This document shows positions 1-8,516 of a stretch of 64,000 bases of DNA, in pieces. The translations under genes and the position numbers were made by a program. The notes under the pieces were generated by a model. The model was not told where the DNA came from. It saw only the letters and a program-made list of their open reading frames with translations, and did no database searches. The stretch lies in NCBI GenBank assembly GCA_965230065.1, contig OZ245942.1, forward strand, positions 2,790,001 through 2,854,000, in the 5' to 3' direction. The stretch's first letter is position 1; each line of letters opens with the position of its first letter. The DNA is from G965230065 sp965230065. Lineage in GTDB: Bacteria > Bacteroidota > Bacteroidia > Cytophagales > Cyclobacteriaceae.

Positions 1-74
1 AGGCTGTGCGGGAGGCTGTGCGGTACGCTGCCCGGTATTTACACAATGAAATTGTGATTGAAGTTTCTATCTAA
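1..74 (+). CDS. DUF433-type antitoxin, C-terminal fragment (cut by window edge)
   Basis: Only the last 23 codons are present, in the frame beginning at base 3, ending at TAA 72-74. The tail reads AVREAVRYAARYLHNEIVIE, which resembles the end of DUF433 proteins, where the final helix follows the small HTH-like fold. The stop shares its last base with the ATG of the next gene (TAATG), a translational-coupling overlap typical of antitoxin-toxin pairs. DUF433 genes are commonly paired with DUF5615 PIN-like genes, which is what follows. The role as antitoxin is inferred from this pairing; the promoter and start lie outside the window. Confidence 0.6.
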   Translation, partial: AVREAVRYAARYLHNEIVIEVSI

Positions 75-457
75 TGACCATTTCCTCATTCGCCTTACTT
101 ACTGATGAAAACATACATCATGTCCTTGTGGATTATTTGCGCAATGAAGGGTTTACTGTAAAGGATGTAAAAGAAGAAAAGCTGATTGGTTCATCCGACC
201 GTAAATTATTGTCAATATCGCATCAGGAAAAGTTAGTTGTGCTTACCCAAGACTCTGATTTTGGCAAAATGATATTCACTGATAAAGTAGATTTTGTTGG
301 CATCATTTACCTCCGTCCAGGCCATTTCAATCCAGAATTCCACAAAATCACTTTTACCAAGCTACTGCAAGCCAAATTAGATATACAACCTCCGTTCATC
401 ATTGTAGCAGAAAACAGGAACGGAAAGGTCAAAATACGGTTGAGAAATAGCTTATAA
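74..457 (+). CDS. DUF5615 PIN-like toxin
   Basis: The 127-residue protein has the layout of DUF5615 (Mut7-C-like, PIN-fold) proteins. An early acidic motif LLTDEN (about residues 8-13) is followed by SSDRKLLSIS (about 40-49) and then the LTQDSDFG segment (about 58-65). Those acidic residues correspond to the predicted metal-binding site of the PIN-like nuclease fold. It starts on an ATG overlapping the stop of the DUF433 gene by one base, so the pair is probably translated together. By analogy with other PIN toxins it may cleave RNA, but the biochemistry of this subfamily is poorly established, so RNase activity is inference. The family call is solid and full length. Confidence 0.8.
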   Translation: MTISSFALLTDENIHHVLVDYLRNEGFTVKDVKEEKLIGSSDRKLLSISHQEKLVVLTQDSDFGKMIFTDKVDFVGIIYLRPGHFNPEFHKITFTKLLQAKLDIQPPFIIVAENRNGKVKIRLRNSL

Positions 458-571
458 GTTTGGCTCAAATACTCTTTCAGTCCTTATTTTACAGATGATT
501 TTTCCGCACTTGCCATCTTTTGTATTACCTTCGAACAATAAACCAAATTCGAACCAACTAAGTGCAAATAA

Positions 572-2224
572 ATGCTACCGACTACCAACCCAACCGAAAC
601 CACCGCCTGGGAAAACCTTGAGGGCCACTTCCAATCCATGAAAGACTGGCAAATGCGTGATGCTTTTGCTGATGACTCTCAACGTTTTTCCAAATTTTCC
701 CTTCAGTTTAATGACATCCTGGTTGATTTTTCTAAAAACCGGATTACCGAAGAATCCCTTCAACTTTTATTGAAACTGGCACAGGAAACAAAAGTGAAAG
801 ATGCCATAGAAAGCATGTTTTCGGGCGAGGCCATTAACCAAACTGAAAACCGTGCGGTGCTGCATGTAGCATTGCGTAACCGCTCCAACACACCCATCAA
901 GGTAGAGGGAAAAGATGTAATGCCGGAGGTGAACGCCGTGCTGGATAAAATGAAAAGTTTTTCGGATAAAATTACCGGGGGAACATGGAAAGGATATACA
1001 GGCAAGGCCATCACCGATATTGTAAACATCGGCATCGGTGGGTCCGACCTGGGGCCACTTATGGTTACCGAAGCTTTGAAGCCTTACCAAAAACAAAACA
1101 TTCAGGTGCATTTTGTATCTAATGTAGATGGCACGCACATTGCCGAAACTTTGAAAAAGGTAAACCCTGAAACCACGCTTTTCATGGTGGCTTCTAAAAC
1201 GTTTACCACCCAGGAAACCATGACCAACGCCCACACCGCACGGGATTGGTTCCTGAAAGCTGCAAATGATGAAGAGGAAATCAAAAAGCATTTTGTGGCC
1301 TTGTCTACCAACGAAAAGGGCGTAACCGAATTTGGCATTGACCCGGACAATATGTTTGAGTTTTGGGACTGGGTAGGTGGCCGTTATTCCCTTTGGTCGG
1401 CCATTGGGTTGTCCATTGCCTGCACCATTGGTTTTGAAAATTTTGAAGCTTTGCTGGAAGGTGCGCACGAAATGGATCAGCATTTCCGCAATACAGATTT
1501 TGAGGAAAATATTCCCGTGGTTTTGGCACTGATCGGCATTTGGTATAACAACTTTTTTGAAGCAGAAACGGAAGCTGTTTTACCTTACGACCAGTACATG
1601 CACCGCTTTGCCGCTTATTTTCAGCAGGGCAATATGGAAAGTAACGGGAAGTATGTGGGAAGAAATGGCTATGTTGTCAAACATCAGACGGGCCCTGTCA
1701 TCTGGGGAGAGCCGGGCACCAATGGGCAGCACGCTTTTTACCAGCTTATTCACCAGGGTACCAAGCTCATTCCCTGTGATTTTCTGGCCCCGGCCATCAG
1801 CCAAAACCCTATTGGTGACCATCATCCTAAGTTGTTGTCTAACTTCTTTGCCCAAACCGAAGCATTGATGATGGGAAAAACAGAGGAAGAAGTGCGGAAA
1901 GAATTGAAAGATGCCGGCAAAACCGAAGAAGAAATAAAGGAATTGCTGCCTTTCAAGGTATTTCAGGGCAACAAGCCTACCAATTCTATTCTGTTCAAAG
2001 AGCTTACCCCCAAAACCCTGGGCAGCCTGATTGCTATGTATGAACACAAAATATTTGTACAGGGCGTGATCTGGAACATTTTCAGCTTTGACCAATGGGG
2101 TGTAGAACTGGGCAAGCAACTGGCCAAGAAAATTTTACCCGAACTGGAAGATGAAAAAGAAATCACCACCCACGATGCTTCTACCAACGGGTTGATTAAT
2201 GCTTATAAGGAGATGCGGGGATAA
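572..2224 (+). CDS. pgi: Glucose-6-phosphate isomerase
   Basis: This cytoplasmic enzyme interconverts glucose 6-phosphate and fructose 6-phosphate in glycolysis and gluconeogenesis. The 550 residues match the usual length of the long bacterial form. Visible signatures are GIGGSDLGPLM near residue 150, the family motif WVGGRYSLWSAIGLS near 265, the catalytic-region segment ESNGKYVGRNG near 350 and QWGVELGKQLAKKI near 510. The ATG at 572 follows an A-rich stretch and no longer start is supported. It is a stand-alone housekeeping gene, apparently unconnected to the toxin-antitoxin pair upstream or to the oppositely oriented isomerase-like gene downstream. Confidence 0.97.
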   Translation: MLPTTNPTETTAWENLEGHFQSMKDWQMRDAFADDSQRFSKFSLQFNDILVDFSKNRITEESLQLLLKLAQETKVKDAIESMFSGEAINQTENRAVLHVALRNRSNTPIKVEGKDVMPEVNAVLDKMKSFSDKITGGTWKGYTGKAITDIVNIGIGGSDLGPLMVTEALKPYQKQNIQVHFVSNVDGTHIAETLKKVNPETTLFMVASKTFTTQETMTNAHTARDWFLKAANDEEEIKKHFVALSTNEKGVTEFGIDPDNMFEFWDWVGGRYSLWSAIGLSIACTIGFENFEALLEGAHEMDQHFRNTDFEENIPVVLALIGIWYNNFFEAETEAVLPYDQYMHRFAAYFQQGNMESNGKYVGRNGYVVKHQTGPVIWGEPGTNGQHAFYQLIHQGTKLIPCDFLAPAISQNPIGDHHPKLLSNFFAQTEALMMGKTEEEVRKELKDAGKTEEEIKELLPFKVFQGNKPTNSILFKELTPKTLGSLIAMYEHKIFVQGVIWNIFSFDQWGVELGKQLAKKILPELEDEKEITTHDASTNGLINAYKEMRG

Positions 2225-2581
2225 CGTCAATGAACAATTATTGGTGAGTAATTTACAATGCTGACTATTTCTTCCCTGGCGGAGAGGTTACTTCTATGCT
2301 ATGTATCAAACCATGAAAGTAACTTCCTCACCAGGAATAGGAAAGTTGACTTATTCCCTAATTTTTATTTTTAACACGCCGTGGCTCTGGCACGCGAGAT
2401 TATCAGGGTCAATGGTTTTTACTTTTCTGATATCTTCCGGTTTTATTCCGGCTAATCGGGTTATAGTTTCTTCATTTCCTTTCACAACTTTGCCATTTAT
2501 TCGCAATACAAACTAACCCCGATTTATAGATTTTCATTAAAAATAGTCCCAATAAAATCCGTGCAGCCCATTTGCTGGAAA
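2225..2581. other. Intergenic region with a possible TonB-plug-like relic on the minus strand
   Basis: No convincing gene lies between pgi and the convergent isomerase-like gene. On the minus strand a short open frame (2506 down to 2351, TTG start, about 51 codons) reads INGKVV, then IKPEDIRKVKTIDP, then HGVLKIKI. This resembles the segment of TonB-dependent receptor plug domains, 'DG-x-x, I-x-P-x-D-I-x-x-I-x-V, G-x-x-G-V-x-x-I'. It may be a decayed plug-domain remnant or a small unannotated protein. A plus-strand frame at 2301-2516 shows no recognisable motif and is probably spurious. Confidence 0.25.
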
Positions 2582-3553
2582 TCAAGCAAGCGCATCCTTG
2601 CAATACGCTGCACACTTCGCCATTTCAGTCAACACATCCGAACCTTCCGGGATTTTATATTCCAGTTCAATCATGGCGGTGATGGGGTATTGTTCTTTTT
2701 TCAGGAGCTGGAGCACTTCCGGCAAGGGGGTGTCACCTTCGCCCCAGGGCATGTTTTCGCCTCCGTTACTGCCCTTTTTCCGGTCTTTGAGGTGCAGGTG
2801 CGAAATGCGGTCGTGGTATTTTTTCATTACCGGAATGGGCGATTCATCCGTGCCGGCCACATAGTGCCCTACATCCAGGTTTAGCATGTTGTAAGGGGAA
2901 TAAGACAAGGGCTTATCAAAACTAAAATCCGGCTTGCCCACCTGGGTATGGTTGTGCATGCCCACCAGCATTTTGTGTTGGGTGGCAAAAGGCCCCATGC
3001 GTTTGGCGGATTCATCAGAAATTTCCAGGGAAATGCCACGCGCCCCTAATATCTTGGCAGTATCAAACGCATAGTCAATTTCTTCGTCTGCCCATTCGGG
3101 GCTTCCTAGTTTGAGAATGTCAATGCTTATGCCTTCTTTATCGTACATCTTACGAAGGGCTTTGTATTTTTTTGTGGGGGAGGATAAACGCCACTTGCGG
3201 ATTTCTTCATCGTACGCCTTTTTATCAGCCTCATATTTGGCCTTTTCCGCATCGGTCACTTGCTTATTACGCGGAAGGCGGGGTGGTGCTTCAGGGGCAC
3301 CGGCAAAAGCTTCGGCATGGTTGCCCATGAGTTCTACGGTAGTAAGCCCACTTTGCACCAAGTACCCGAGGACGTCTTCAGCATCCCCAGGCAGGGAGCG
3401 AAAGCAATACGAAATGGCTCCGATTTGCACATCTTTCTGAAAACGAAATGGATTTGCTTTTAACCCAACAGGGATAAGGGCACCCGCTGCGGCAAGGGCA
3501 GCAGTGCCCAAAAAGTGGCGACGGGAAATTTGACTGAGCTTATGCTTGTTCAT
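2582..3553 (-). CDS. Tat-exported sugar phosphate isomerase/epimerase-like protein (TIM barrel)
   Basis: The 323-residue protein begins with a twin-arginine signal (SRRHFLG at about residues 10-16, followed by an Ala-rich hydrophobic stretch), so it is predicted to be exported folded. The mature part is a xylose-isomerase-like TIM barrel (AP endonuclease 2 superfamily). Candidate metal-site segments are VELMGNH (about 74-80), MVGMHNHTQ (about 195-203), NLDVGHYVAG (about 225-234), HLHLKD (about 252-257) and the late IELEY (about 295-299). Such proteins in this phylum act on sugars or inositol derivatives, but the substrate cannot be read from sequence. It stands alone between pgi and a toxin-antitoxin pair. 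The start at 3553 is chosen because it precedes the Tat motif. Confidence 0.85.
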   Translation of the reverse strand: MNKHKLSQISRRHFLGTAALAAAGALIPVGLKANPFRFQKDVQIGAISYCFRSLPGDAEDVLGYLVQSGLTTVELMGNHAEAFAGAPEAPPRLPRNKQVTDAEKAKYEADKKAYDEEIRKWRLSSPTKKYKALRKMYDKEGISIDILKLGSPEWADEEIDYAFDTAKILGARGISLEISDESAKRMGPFATQHKMLVGMHNHTQVGKPDFSFDKPLSYSPYNMLNLDVGHYVAGTDESPIPVMKKYHDRISHLHLKDRKKGSNGGENMPWGEGDTPLPEVLQLLKKEQYPITAMIELEYKIPEGSDVLTEMAKCAAYCKDALA

Positions 3554-3642
3554 AGGTGTTTATTTTGTGATTTGAAAAGGCAATATAATAATTAAAAATT
3601 ATCCAAAGGCTGTTTTTTTATGGTCACAGCAAAGACTATCCT

Positions 3643-4038
3643 CTACCAAACTGTATCAATCAACTTTGATTTACGCAGGTTTTTATCTGCCGTAATCAAG
3701 GGCAACTTTGCGTAGATTGAAGTGGCAGCTATTATTCTGTCTGCCGGGTCTGCATTTATTTCTGATGACAAATTGGTTGAAATATCGGCTATGTTTGGCG
3801 TGATTTCTTGAAAAATATAATTTCGACTGGTTCTTAATACATCGATAAACTCAAGGTATGACACCTCAATTTCCATTCGTTTTTTTGCTATCAGCATGGA
3901 AATTTCCCAAAGAGAAATATCACAAAATACAACCCCATCGGATGCATTGGCTTCATCGAACGACATCCTCGCCTTTTTACTGAGCTTTTCTGGAGTCAAT
4001 GCTTCCCAGATAATGATATGGGTATCAGCCACTACCAT
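3643..4038 (-). CDS. PIN-domain toxin (VapC-like)
   Basis: This 131-residue PIN-domain protein is a predicted RNase toxin. The conserved acidic residues are in order: D5 in VVADTH, a Glu in SLWEISML (about residue 46), the Asp pair in INADPADRIIAA (about 95-100) and the Asp in LITADKNL (about 116). The order and spacing match the four-acid metal site of type II toxin PIN proteins. It is translationally coupled to the upstream antitoxin gene: the antitoxin TAA and this ATG share one base at 4038. The pair reads as a complete Phd/PIN module. The RNA target is unknown. Confidence 0.9.
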   Translation of the reverse strand: MVVADTHIIIWEALTPEKLSKKARMSFDEANASDGVVFCDISLWEISMLIAKKRMEIEVSYLEFIDVLRTSRNYIFQEITPNIADISTNLSSEINADPADRIIAATSIYAKLPLITADKNLRKSKLIDTVW

Positions 4039-4268
4039 TAGCTACTGGCCTCCCACTTTTCTGAAATGGGTGAAAGGACATCGTTGACTTTTGCAGTTTT
4101 TCTTATTTGGGCCAGTTTTTCTTCAGATGACTTTACAACATCAGCAGGCGGAACAAGTTGTGCTACCACTTTTCCCCTTGAAGTAATCAGAAGGGAAGAA
4201 CCTTGCTCAATAATCTTAAGTACCTGCATTAAATTTGCCCTTAACTCACTGACTGGGATTGTTTTCAT
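4038..4268 (-). CDS. Phd/YefM-family antitoxin
   Basis: The 76-residue protein has the Phd/YefM N-terminal DNA-binding and dimerisation fold: MKTIPVSELRANLMQVLKII, then ITSRGKVVAQLVP (about residues 29-41). The C-terminal tail (about 45-76) is charged and probably disordered until it wraps the toxin. It is the first gene of the pair and overlaps the PIN toxin start by one base. A TGTACA-based site just upstream of its start (4287-4307) is a good candidate for autoregulation by the antitoxin-toxin complex, as known for YefM-YoeB. The family call is firm; pairing with a PIN toxin rather than a RelE-type toxin is also a common arrangement. Confidence 0.9.
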   Translation of the reverse strand: MKTIPVSELRANLMQVLKIIEQGSSLLITSRGKVVAQLVPPADVVKSSEEKLAQIRKTAKVNDVLSPISEKWEASS

Positions 4269-4286
4269 ATACTAATTTATTCATGG

Positions 4287-4307
4287 TTGTACAACTGAAA
4301 TGTACAA
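4287..4307. promoter_or_regulatory. Probable toxin-antitoxin operator (two TGTACA boxes)
   Basis: Two TGTACA hexamers lie at 4288-4293 and 4301-4306, about 13 bp centre to centre, inside a larger inverted repeat TTGTAC / GTACAA. They end about 20 bp upstream of the antitoxin start. TGTACA cores at similar spacing are the established operator elements of YefM-type antitoxins, so an autoregulatory site is likely. The function here is inferred by analogy. Confidence 0.6.
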
Positions 4308-4336
4308 ATAAATAACTCAATAAGAAAGTGCAATAT

Positions 4337-5578
4337 CTACAAATAACTCAACCACCATTTATCCTTGTTTTGCATTTTGTAATGTTGGTACCATTTGCTT
4401 ACCGGAAACAGTAATGCAATGACCAAAACCCATACGCCATACACCACCCCCAAGCTGTACCCATAAGTAGCCAGGTTACCACTCATGAATGCATCGGTGG
4501 TTAAAATCATGTCTGTCCAGGGATGGCCTGCAAACATTACCCCACCAATAGCCAATAGGTGGATCAGGAATATGTGGAGGACATAATAAAACAAAGGCAC
4601 CCTGCCAATGATGACAAAGAAATTGGTGAGCGAATTGCGTTTTTTTTCTGCCCAATACAAAAAGAGCAGAGAAGGCCCCAGGGTCATTAGCAGGTACAAG
4701 AGTGAGGGAGGATATTTGGTAGTATTCAGAAAAGAGAGTACGGAGTAGGTAAAACTGTTTTGTGTACTCCAGGGGCTGGGGTCGCCATAAACGTTGAAAG
4801 CCCGCAGTAGCAAAAAAAGTACAATAGCACCGCTTCCCATCTTTATCAACCAATTTTTGCGCTTTTCTGCATCAAAACCTTTCTGGTAAAGCATACCAAA
4901 ACTGTATCCTAAAACCATCAGGCCAATCCAGGGAATTACGGGATAAAGTATGAAAATAGCCGATTCGGAACCAATCGGAATAAAATTTTGCTGATGCAAT
5001 ACATACCATAAAATGGCTATTAGGCTCGTGCCTTCCATCATAATACCATCTAGCAAATTATGACCACACACCAAAACGATACCTGCAAAAAGCAGCCACT
5101 TTTTAGGCAGAAAAACTAATCCCGCCATGCACACCATACTAATGCCAATAGCCCAGATTACCTGTAAAAACTGCAGGCTAAATGTAATATCAAAGTTCCA
5201 GGCAAAACTAATAATGGTGAACTCTAAGATGATGAGCCAAATGCCCCGCATAAACAGAAACTTTGCTACTTCCCGGGTACTTTCTTTCCGTTGTGCATAC
5301 AAAAAAGCTGAAGTCCCAGCCAGGAAAACAAATACCGGGGCACAAAAATGGGTAATCCACCGAGTGAAAAAGATGAAAGGTGTAGTAGTAGAAAGGTCAG
5401 TTGGGTTTCCAAAAAATGAACCGTAATGGAAATAAACCCGCACATGGTCGAGTGCCATGATGACCATCACTATACCCCGCAACAAATCAATGGATTCAAT
5501 TCTGTAACTTTTCTGTGAACGGATAGTGGTGGTCGTTGTCCCTGTCGTTGGGAGGGAAGATTGGGTTTGTGCTTCCAT
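4337..5578 (-). CDS. DUF1624 / HGSNAT-like multi-pass membrane acyltransferase
   Basis: The 413-residue integral membrane protein has roughly ten hydrophobic segments. Near the N-terminus it carries the family signature SIDLLRGIVMVIMALDHVR (about residues 29-47) and a later HFCAPVFVFLAGTSAFLY (about 97-114). This is the pattern of DUF1624 proteins, related to heparan-alpha-glucosaminide N-acetyltransferase and to acyltransferase-3 proteins. The conserved DH pair in the first helix is the likely functional site. A role in acylating a glycan or envelope sugar is plausible but unproven. It is monocistronic and oriented away from the sialic-acid-type cluster. Confidence 0.8.
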   Translation of the reverse strand: MEAQTQSSLPTTGTTTTTIRSQKSYRIESIDLLRGIVMVIMALDHVRVYFHYGSFFGNPTDLSTTTPFIFFTRWITHFCAPVFVFLAGTSAFLYAQRKESTREVAKFLFMRGIWLIILEFTIISFAWNFDITFSLQFLQVIWAIGISMVCMAGLVFLPKKWLLFAGIVLVCGHNLLDGIMMEGTSLIAILWYVLHQQNFIPIGSESAIFILYPVIPWIGLMVLGYSFGMLYQKGFDAEKRKNWLIKMGSGAIVLFLLLRAFNVYGDPSPWSTQNSFTYSVLSFLNTTKYPPSLLYLLMTLGPSLLFLYWAEKKRNSLTNFFVIIGRVPLFYYVLHIFLIHLLAIGGVMFAGHPWTDMILTTDAFMSGNLATYGYSLGVVYGVWVLVIALLFPVSKWYQHYKMQNKDKWWLSYL

Positions 5579-5785
5579 TTTTTGAGGGTTTGCCAGTTTG
5601 AATCAAAGAGATAACGCAATCAAGGTACGAACATCTGCTGATACTAAAAAGTAATGCGGGTTATGGTATGGATTAAAAAAGCACTTGTATTTTGAATAAT
5701 TGCTTAATTTTCCACATTATATGTAGGACATAAGCATATATTATGTATATTGCGTTTCAGGTTTCCGTTGAACAATTGATTATAC

Positions 5786-8491
5786 ATGAACCCAAAAATC
5801 CTACTCCTCATTTCTTTTTTTACCTTCCCGCTTTTAGCATTGGGACAATCTGCTACCCCACCCATATTAGCATGGGAAGAACTGCCCCCACTGCCCCCTG
5901 CTGCCGGGGAGCAAACACAAGCCGGACTGGCCGGGCCTTTTTCCGGGGTACACAACGACGCACTTATTGTAGCCGGAGGAGCTAATTTTCCTGAATTGCT
6001 GCCCTGGGAAGGTGGTGAAAAAGTGTATTGGGATGATATTTATGTACTGGAAAAAAATGAAAATGGTGATGCCCAATGGCAAGTAATTGAAGATACTCAC
6101 CTCCCGGAACCGCTGGCTTATGGCGTTTCAATAAACACTCCGGAGGGCGTGTTGTGCATAGGCGGTGCAAATGAAAATCTTGTTTCTGATAAGGTTTTTC
6201 TACTGCAATGGGATCCGGTAGCCACACAAGTTACGGTAAAAGATTTACCCCCTATGCCAGTTCCCCTGGCTTTTATGGGAGGTGCCCAAGTGAACAACAA
6301 AGTATATGTGGCAGGCGGGCAAGAAACGCTTACTGGCGCTGCCACTAATAACTTCTATGAGCTTGGTCTTGAAAATTATCAATGGAAAAAGTTGGCATCA
6401 TGGCCAGGGCCAGAGCGGATTGTGGCCGTAACGGCATCCCAAAGTGATGGCAATACAGATTGTTTTTTCCTGTTTTCAGGCCGTAAAACGGTATCAGATG
6501 CAAAAACAGAAATATTATCAGATGCCTATCGGTACAACCCTGCTCTGAATAAATGGTTTGAAATTAGCCCGGTCAGTACTGGAAATAATTCCCCTGTTGC
6601 CGTCATGGCCGGAACAGCCGTTGCCTCAGGTGCGAATCATATCCTGCTTTTTGGTGGCGCAGACGGAAAGCGCTTTACAAAGCTTGAAGCATTAGACAAT
6701 CAAATAAATACGGAAGAAGATACCATAGTCCGGAAATCTGCCGAACAGGAAAAGCTGCAAATACTTTCAGAACATCCCGGTTTTAGCCGCGACATTTTGG
6801 CCTACCACACCATTACCGATAGCTGGACCAAAGTGGGGGAACTCCCTTTTGGCAGCCATGTTACCACCAATGCCATCCGCTGGAATGACGACATCGTAAT
6901 TCCCTCAGGTGAAGTGAAACCGGGGAGGCGGACTCCTAAGGTGTGGAAAGGCAGTGTCATAGCCGCCCCGGCATTCGGTTGGGTAAACTATACAGTTGTA
7001 GGTGCTTATCTGCTTGTGCTGGTAGGTATGGGCATTTACTTCTCCCGCTCTGAAAATACCACCAACGATTACTTTAAAGCCGGAGGGCGTATTCCCTGGT
7101 GGGCCGCCGGGCTGAGTATTTTCGGTACGCAGCTTTCTGCTATCACTTTTATGGCCATTCCGGCCAAAACCTACGCTACCGACTGGGCTTATTTTATGCA
7201 CAATATGACCATCATTATGGTAGCTCCAGTTATTGTGCTGGTGTTTTTGCCCTTTTACCGCAGGCTCAATATTACTACCGCTTATGAATACCTGGAAATG
7301 CGCTTCAACCTGGCAGCCCGCCTTATTGGCAGCATGATGCTCATATTCTTTCAGTTTGGGCGTATTGGCATCGTGCTATTTCTCCCATCCATCGCCCTAT
7401 CGGTGGTAACAGGAATTGACGTAACAACTTGTATTTTAGTCATGGGCGTACTGAGCATTATTTATACAGTGCTGGGAGGCATCGAGGCTGTTGTGTGGAC
7501 AGATGTTTTACAAGTAGTAGTGTTACTTGGAGGAGCTCTTTTATGTCTGATACTGATTACTTTCAGGCTGGAAGGTGGACTGGGCGATATGATAACAATG
7601 GCCGGTACAGACCATAAATTCAATATTTTAGATTTCCGGTTCGACTGGACTACGGCTACTTTTTGGGTCGTACTTTTCGGTGGCATAGGAGCCAACCTGA
7701 TTAGCTACGGAAGCGACCAGGTGGTGGTGCAGCGATATATGACCACAAAAGACGAAAATAGCGCCAAAAACAGCGTATGGATTTCTGCTATCATGACGGT
7801 GCCTGCTTCTATTATTTTCTTCGGGCTGGGTACGGCTTTGTATGTTTTTTACAGGGAACAACCCCAATTGCTGGATGCTACCCTTGAAATTTCGGATGCT
7901 ATCTTTCCGCAATTTATTGTAACGCAGTTACCGCAGGGTGTGGCCGGGCTGTTGATTGCCGGAATTTTTGCCGCGGCCATGTCTAGTTTGGATAGCAGCA
8001 TGAACTCGGTGGCAACTGTAATTACCACAGACTTTTATCAGCGTTTTCGCCCTGAGTCGGATGAACAGGCAAGGTTAAAACTTGCCAAATGGGCTACGGC
8101 CATTGTGGGGATAAGCGGAACTATTTTTGCCCTTTTTATGGCTACCTGGGACATCAAGTCGCTTTGGGATCAGCTCAATACTTTCATCGGTTTGTTCGCA
8201 GGAGGGCTTGGAGGGATATTCTTGCTGGGCATTTGCACAAAAAGGGCCAATGGCACAGGAGCCGTCATTGGCTTGGTAGTGAGTGGGCTGATACAGTTTG
8301 CTGTAAAGGAATACACGGCAGCTCATTTCTTTGTATATGCAGTTTCAGGCACTGTATCTTGTTTCGTCATAGGATATTTGGCAAGCCTGGTATTTGGAGG
8401 TCCCACTAAAAACATAGACGGACTTACGATTTATACCATTCGCAGCAAAAAATTTCAGACTGAACATAAAGAAATTCCAACAGCCCAATAA
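5786..8491 (+). CDS. Cyclically permuted mutarotase fused to a sodium:solute symporter
   Basis: The 901-residue fusion has a signal peptide (about 1-20) and a Kelch-type beta-propeller (about 25-390) resembling the cyclically permuted relatives of NanM/YjhT sialic acid mutarotase, with repeats such as VAGGANFPE, CIGGANENL, VAGGQETL and LFGGADGKR. A sodium:solute symporter domain follows (about 400-890), opening with a first helix and then GRIPWWAAGLSIFGTQLSAI. Inferred role: the periplasmic propeller equilibrates sugar anomers and hands the sugar to the symporter for uptake. The following genes encode a sulfatase, two aldolases including an N-acetylneuraminate-lyase type, and a sialidase relic, which fits sialic-acid-like substrates. 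The start at 5786 precedes a good signal peptide. Confidence 0.92.
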   Translation: MNPKILLLISFFTFPLLALGQSATPPILAWEELPPLPPAAGEQTQAGLAGPFSGVHNDALIVAGGANFPELLPWEGGEKVYWDDIYVLEKNENGDAQWQVIEDTHLPEPLAYGVSINTPEGVLCIGGANENLVSDKVFLLQWDPVATQVTVKDLPPMPVPLAFMGGAQVNNKVYVAGGQETLTGAATNNFYELGLENYQWKKLASWPGPERIVAVTASQSDGNTDCFFLFSGRKTVSDAKTEILSDAYRYNPALNKWFEISPVSTGNNSPVAVMAGTAVASGANHILLFGGADGKRFTKLEALDNQINTEEDTIVRKSAEQEKLQILSEHPGFSRDILAYHTITDSWTKVGELPFGSHVTTNAIRWNDDIVIPSGEVKPGRRTPKVWKGSVIAAPAFGWVNYTVVGAYLLVLVGMGIYFSRSENTTNDYFKAGGRIPWWAAGLSIFGTQLSAITFMAIPAKTYATDWAYFMHNMTIIMVAPVIVLVFLPFYRRLNITTAYEYLEMRFNLAARLIGSMMLIFFQFGRIGIVLFLPSIALSVVTGIDVTTCILVMGVLSIIYTVLGGIEAVVWTDVLQVVVLLGGALLCLILITFRLEGGLGDMITMAGTDHKFNILDFRFDWTTATFWVVLFGGIGANLISYGSDQVVVQRYMTTKDENSAKNSVWISAIMTVPASIIFFGLGTALYVFYREQPQLLDATLEISDAIFPQFIVTQLPQGVAGLLIAGIFAAAMSSLDSSMNSVATVITTDFYQRFRPESDEQARLKLAKWATAIVGISGTIFALFMATWDIKSLWDQLNTFIGLFAGGLGGIFLLGICTKRANGTGAVIGLVVSGLIQFAVKEYTAAHFFVYAVSGTVSCFVIGYLASLVFGGPTKNIDGLTIYTIRSKKFQTEHKEIPTAQ

Positions 8492-8516
8492 ACGTGAAAT
8501 AAAATCAGCAGTGGAT

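Noticed and set aside
767..1483. Long antisense frame opposite pgi (238 codons)
   Set aside because: It overlaps a strongly conserved gene and has no recognisable motif; it is a codon-usage shadow.
2301..2516. Plus-strand frame of 71 codons after pgi
   Set aside because: No domain or conserved feature; the minus strand gives a better, though weak, explanation.
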